A DNA stretch of 9,305 nt from an uncultured Helicobacteraceae bacterium (GTDB lineage Bacteria; Campylobacterota; Campylobacteria; Campylobacterales; Helicobacteraceae), in assembly GCA_934668765.1 (NCBI GenBank), contig CAKUOH010000035.1, forward strand, positions 1 to 9,305, given 5' to 3'. The notes under the pieces are model-generated. The model was not told the origin of the DNA. It saw only the letters and a program-made list of their open reading frames with translations, and did not search any database. A program made the translations under genes and the position numbers. Every line of letters starts with the position of its first letter. Position 1 is the stretch's first letter. Below are positions 6,730 to 9,305 of this stretch, one piece after another.

Positions 6730-7707
6730 ATGCGATTATATGAAATAATTGAGAGTTTTAAAAAAGCAGATTCGGGCTTTGTAGGCGAGATTTGCGCAAG
6801 TGATTTTGAAGTGCGCTCACTTTTACCGCTAAATCTAGCCACACCAAATGATATAAGCTATATTGACCAAGATAAATATTTGAAAATGTTAGATTCAAGC
6901 AATGCGGGGGCGATTTTCGTGCATAAAAAAATGAGCGAAAAAATATCGCATAAAAATGTCATTTTCGTGGAAAATCCGCATTTGGCTTTTGCTTTTGCCT
7001 CTGCATTTTTCAAATCTCCGCAGTTAAAAAATATGGATTCAAAGCCCAAAAGTGCGAAGATTTATAATTCAGCGCGAATCTTTAATGGTGCATTTATCGG
7101 CGAAAATGTCGCAATCGGCGCAAATAGCGTGATTATGCCAAATGCTGTAATTATGGATAATGTCGCAATCGGCGCAAATACCACGATTTACCCAAATGTC
7201 GTTATTTACCGCGATTCACTTATCGGCAATAATGTCGCTATTCACGCGGGGAGCGTGATTGGTAGCGATGGCTTTGGATATGCACACACAAAGCTAGGCG
7301 AACATATTAAAATAGAGCATTTTGGCAATGTGGTGATTGAAGATAATGTCGAAATCGGCGCAAATGTAACGATTGATAGGGCGGTATTTGAGAGCACGAT
7401 TATCAAAAAGGGCGCGAAAATCGACAATCTTGTCCAGCTTGGGCATAATTGTGTCATAGGTGAGCATAGTCTGCTAGTCTCTCAAGTGGGATTTGCAGGT
7501 AGCACGACAACGGGGCGCAATGTCGTTTTTGGCGGACAGGCAGGCACGGGCGGACATATCCATATAGGCGATTTCGTGCAAGTGGCTGGGCGCGGTGCTG
7601 TGGGGAAAAACCTCCCGCCAAATACCAAATGGGGCGGACATCCGCTAACAGAGCTAGGCGAGTGGCAAAGAATGTGGGTAAAATTACGAAAAATGACACG
7701 CAAATAA
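6730..7707 (+). CDS. lpxD: UDP-3-O-(3-hydroxyacyl)glucosamine N-acyltransferase LpxD
   Basis: LpxD adds the second 3-hydroxyacyl chain, from acyl-ACP, to the 2-amino group of UDP-3-O-acyl-glucosamine, the third step of lipid A synthesis. The 325 residues are laid out as in the family: an N-terminal uridine-binding domain (1 to about 108), a left-handed beta helix of hexapeptide repeats (about 110-292, many [IV]G-[AE]-N turns) and a C-terminal helical tail (305-325). Catalytic base His239 sits in [11 protein letters not shown] (236-246), the same number as in E. coli LpxD as I recall it. GSDGFGYA (178-185) is also diagnostic and separates it from LpxA, as does the N-terminal domain. A 22-base DNA identity at 7105-7126 and 7159-7180 lies 54 bases (18 codons, one helix coil) apart. 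The ribosome binding site AAGGGGA is 4 bases upstream. The gene probably shares transcription with ilvBN. Confidence 0.96.
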   Translation: MRLYEIIESFKKADSGFVGEICASDFEVRSLLPLNLATPNDISYIDQDKYLKMLDSSNAGAIFVHKKMSEKISHKNVIFVENPHLAFAFASAFFKSPQLKNMDSKPKSAKIYNSARIFNGAFIGENVAIGANSVIMPNAVIMDNVAIGANTTIYPNVVIYRDSLIGNNVAIHAGSVIGSDGFGYAHTKLGEHIKIEHFGNVVIEDNVEIGANVTIDRAVFESTIIKKGAKIDNLVQLGHNCVIGEHSLLVSQVGFAGSTTTGRNVVFGGQAGTGGHIHIGDFVQVAGRGAVGKNLPPNTKWGGHPLTELGEWQRMWVKLRKMTRK

Positions 7708-8021
7708 CATTTGGTCATTTGTGTATTTGGCAGTCTTTACATATTGTTTTTATACGAATCCGCGTATATCAAATATAAATCGTAAATAATTGTCATTGCA
7801 AAAGAATCCATTAGGATTCTTGTGGCAATCTAAACTTTATTGTTCCCCCCTCCCTTGCGCGTGGTAATGCTACTCTTTCCCCCTCCCTTGCGGAGGGGGA
7901 TTAAGGGGGTGGGTAAGATTTTAGATTGTTTCGTTTGCTTCACTCCCTCGCAATGACGGATTTTTTAAGCTAGATTGCGCAAAGCACAAATCACAATCCC
8001 ACAAGATTCACACCACCACTT
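7708..8021. other. 314-base intergenic region between convergent genes
   Basis: I see no coding region here. After the lpxD stop there is a weak hairpin (TATACG 7751-7756 with CGTATA 7763-7768, loop AATCCG) without a T run. Then comes a composite palindromic repeat at 7792-7957, and about 60 bases of unremarkable DNA, containing the palindrome TTGCGCAA (7975-7982), up to the stop of the minus-strand gene. No clear intrinsic terminator is visible for either gene; the palindromic repeat may serve this role for both. Confidence 0.6.
7792..7957 (+). repeat. 166-base composite palindromic repeat element (REP/MITE-like)
   Basis: The element is bounded by GTCATTGC (7792-7799) and its complement GCAATGAC (7950-7957). 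Inside, CAATCTAAA (7826-7834) pairs with TTTAGATTG (7920-7928), so the ends can fold on each other in register. Within lie a hairpin AAGAATCC/GGATTCTT (7802-7809 with 7814-7821) and a perfect 8-base GC-rich hairpin CCCCCTCC/GGAGGGGG with loop CTTGC (7879-7899). CCCCCTCCCTTGCG occurs twice (7846-7859, 7879-7892). The core 7845-7920 recurs in dnaX. It has no coding capacity, so if mobile it would depend on an enzyme encoded elsewhere. No target-site duplication is evident. Confidence 0.75.
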
Positions 8022-9305
8022 TTAATATTTCCCTGTTCGCCCACCGCTTCTAGTGTTTTTTGCGCCACCTGTATCTACACCGTAGTTGCGTTTATCATCT
8101 GGAGCATTATCCTTTACATAAATATATGAGCTTGTGTTCCACTTCGTAGAACTTGTTAGTGGTATAACACTATTACCTGTCCAAAACGCATTATATAGCA
8201 AGAAATATGGCATTGACAATGCTGTGTCGCCATCGCTTATTGAGTTGCCATTCTTTGTGAAATTGCCGTGCAATATATTTAGCTTATAAGTGCCTTGTTT
8301 TAATTCTGTATAGCCTATGGTTTGTAATCCATCGCTTATTTTAGATGGTTCTTTTATATTGTTATTATTGTCTGTGCTTTCTATTTTAAGCACACTTTTA
8401 GCAAGGGCATTGCCATTATTTTTGTCAAATGTCCTATCAATCCACCATCCTTGCTGTGTAGGACTTCTATCGGCATTTGTGTAGTTATGTCCTGTGATTT
8501 TTGATAGTTCATCTAGAGAGCAATATTCGCATTGAAATTCATACCACACTTTTGTAGTAGCCGTATTGCCACTTACATTATCTGTGTCGATTGAGTTGAT
8601 TCGTCCGCGTAAAATCGCTATTTTATCATTGCCACCCAAAGCTATGTTTGTATATTTTGGATAGTAAGTCGCACCGCTTGGGAATTGTGCATATTCCATT
8701 TGCGATGGCAATATATCATCTGCATTATTGATTATTATAGGCTCAGATTTCATCGCGGGAGTGAATACCATATCTTTGTCTTTTTGCACTTTTATGATTG
8801 CATCTGTCGAACTAGCCACGCCATTTTCAAAATCTGTGGCATTTACGGAAAATCCATTGCCATCTCTACCGACAATTTCGATATAAACGCTCTGTCCCGT
8901 AGTTGTATTGCCACCACTTGCCGAAGCACCGCTAAAAGTCATATTTTGCGCCGCACACACGGGAGAGCCGTTTTTCCCACCGCTAAATGTAGTTGCCGTT
9001 GTGCCATCAGCCTTTAGGGCGGTTACTCTCACTTGAGAGCCAACTTCTACTTTTGGTGAAGTCCCTTGCCCAAAATATAGCACTTTCACAGGGTTGCCAT
9101 TTTTATCAAGCACCTCTGCCTTAAAGTTAAATGGCGCGACTTCATAATCAAATTTCACTTTCAATCTCGCAGGATATGGGCAAGGAAATGCGTTTTTATC
9201 ATCACAAAATCCACCTTGGGCTTGCTTTTCAATCTTTGTTTGCAATGCACTATCAAAAATCTCTGCTTCTATTGTGCCTACTAATGCGTTATCTGCGTTA
9301 GTTAT
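8022..9305 (-). CDS. C-terminal part of a large unrecognised, probably exported protein (5' end outside the window)
   Basis: The reading frame is open from the right edge to a TAA at 8024-8022, giving 427 visible residues; the true start lies beyond the window. An in-frame TTG at 9245 is not a credible start, because the 20 codons before it are open and of the same character. The protein is rich in Asn, Thr, Gly, Ser and Asp with alternating hydrophobic residues (YEVAPFNFKAEV, GQSVYIEIVGRDGNGFSVN), which suggests beta-rich domains of a secreted or surface protein. Cysteines are few: C34, C42, C117 and a CEYC pair (259-262). There is no membrane segment, sorting signal or autotransporter barrel visible; the C-terminus is a charged tail ending SGGRTGKY. 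GATTC words, common elsewhere, are nearly absent. I do not recognise the family; a pilus- or adhesin-associated surface protein is a guess. It converges on lpxD. Confidence 0.85.
   Translation of the reverse strand: MTNADNALVGTIEAEIFDSALQTKIEKQAQGGFCDDKNAFPCPYPARLKVKFDYEVAPFNFKAEVLDKNGNPVKVLYFGQGTSPKVEVGSQVRVTALKADGTTATTFSGGKNGSPVCAAQNMTFSGASASGGNTTTGQSVYIEIVGRDGNGFSVNATDFENGVASSTDAIIKVQKDKDMVFTPAMKSEPIIINNADDILPSQMEYAQFPSGATYYPKYTNIALGGNDKIAILRGRINSIDTDNVSGNTATTKVWYEFQCEYCSLDELSKITGHNYTNADRSPTQQGWWIDRTFDKNNGNALAKSVLKIESTDNNNNIKEPSKISDGLQTIGYTELKQGTYKLNILHGNFTKNGNSISDGDTALSMPYFLLYNAFWTGNSVIPLTSSTKWNTSSYIYVKDNAPDDKRNYGVDTGGAKNTRSGGRTGKY

Noticed and set aside
7879..7899. Intrinsic terminator formed by the CCCCCTCC/GGAGGGGG hairpin
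   Set aside because: The stem is strong but not followed by a T run on either strand (ATTAAGG on one side, AAAGAGT on the other), so it is better called part of the repeat; a terminating effect is possible but unproven.
7845..7920. CRISPR-like array suggested by repeated CCCCCTCCCTTGCG words
   Set aside because: There are only two 14-base copies 33 bases apart, within a palindromic element that recurs elsewhere; no regular repeat-spacer series and no cas gene.
9243..9245. TTG as the start of the right-hand gene
   Set aside because: The frame is open through the preceding 20 codons to the window edge with the same composition, so the gene is cut by the window and the TTG is an internal Leu codon.

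Overview
The window looks like chromosomal DNA from a campylobacterotal (epsilonproteobacterial) species, most likely an enterohepatic Helicobacter. The evidence is the AT-rich coding style, the gene order dnaX-tsaE-lptB-rpoN (the order I recall from Helicobacter pylori), the order ilvB-ilvN-lpxD (the order I recall from Campylobacter jejuni) and an unusual abundance of GATTC/GAATC words. As far as I recall, H. pylori lacks ilvBN, so a gastric pylori-like species is unlikely. The species call is inference; no rRNA gene or other marker is present.

Left half, minus strand. A tightly packed operon reads dnaX (DNA polymerase III tau/gamma) > tsaE (ATPase of tRNA t6A synthesis) > lptB (ATPase of LPS export) > rpoN (sigma-54). 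Two junctions are 4-base start/stop overlaps and one is an 11-base gap, so translation is probably coupled. Beyond rpoN lies a 137-base gap with a 12-base tandem repeat, a small hairpin and a good promoter. That promoter serves a membrane-protein gene whose first 37 codons run off the left edge.

Middle, plus strand. A 124-base divergent promoter region separates dnaX from ilvB-ilvN (acetohydroxyacid synthase catalytic and regulatory subunits), followed 72 bases later by lpxD (lipid A acyltransferase). LpxD makes the lipid A anchor of the LPS that LptB helps export, but the two genes lie in separate, divergent transcription units.

Right end. lpxD converges on a large, unrecognised, probably exported protein on the minus strand whose start lies outside the window. 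The 314 bases between them carry no gene but hold a 166-base composite palindromic repeat.

The most notable observation is that the core of this repeat occurs a second time inside dnaX. There it is read through in frame and adds about 25 residues to the DnaX linker, in the manner of the protein-coding palindromic elements known from Rickettsia. The next gene, tsaE, carries a different low-complexity insert made of a 36-base tandem repeat. GATTC words are common over the first 8 kb and almost absent from the last gene, which hints that this gene has a different history. I see no tRNA, rRNA, CRISPR array, transposase or prophage gene, and no complete novel system.
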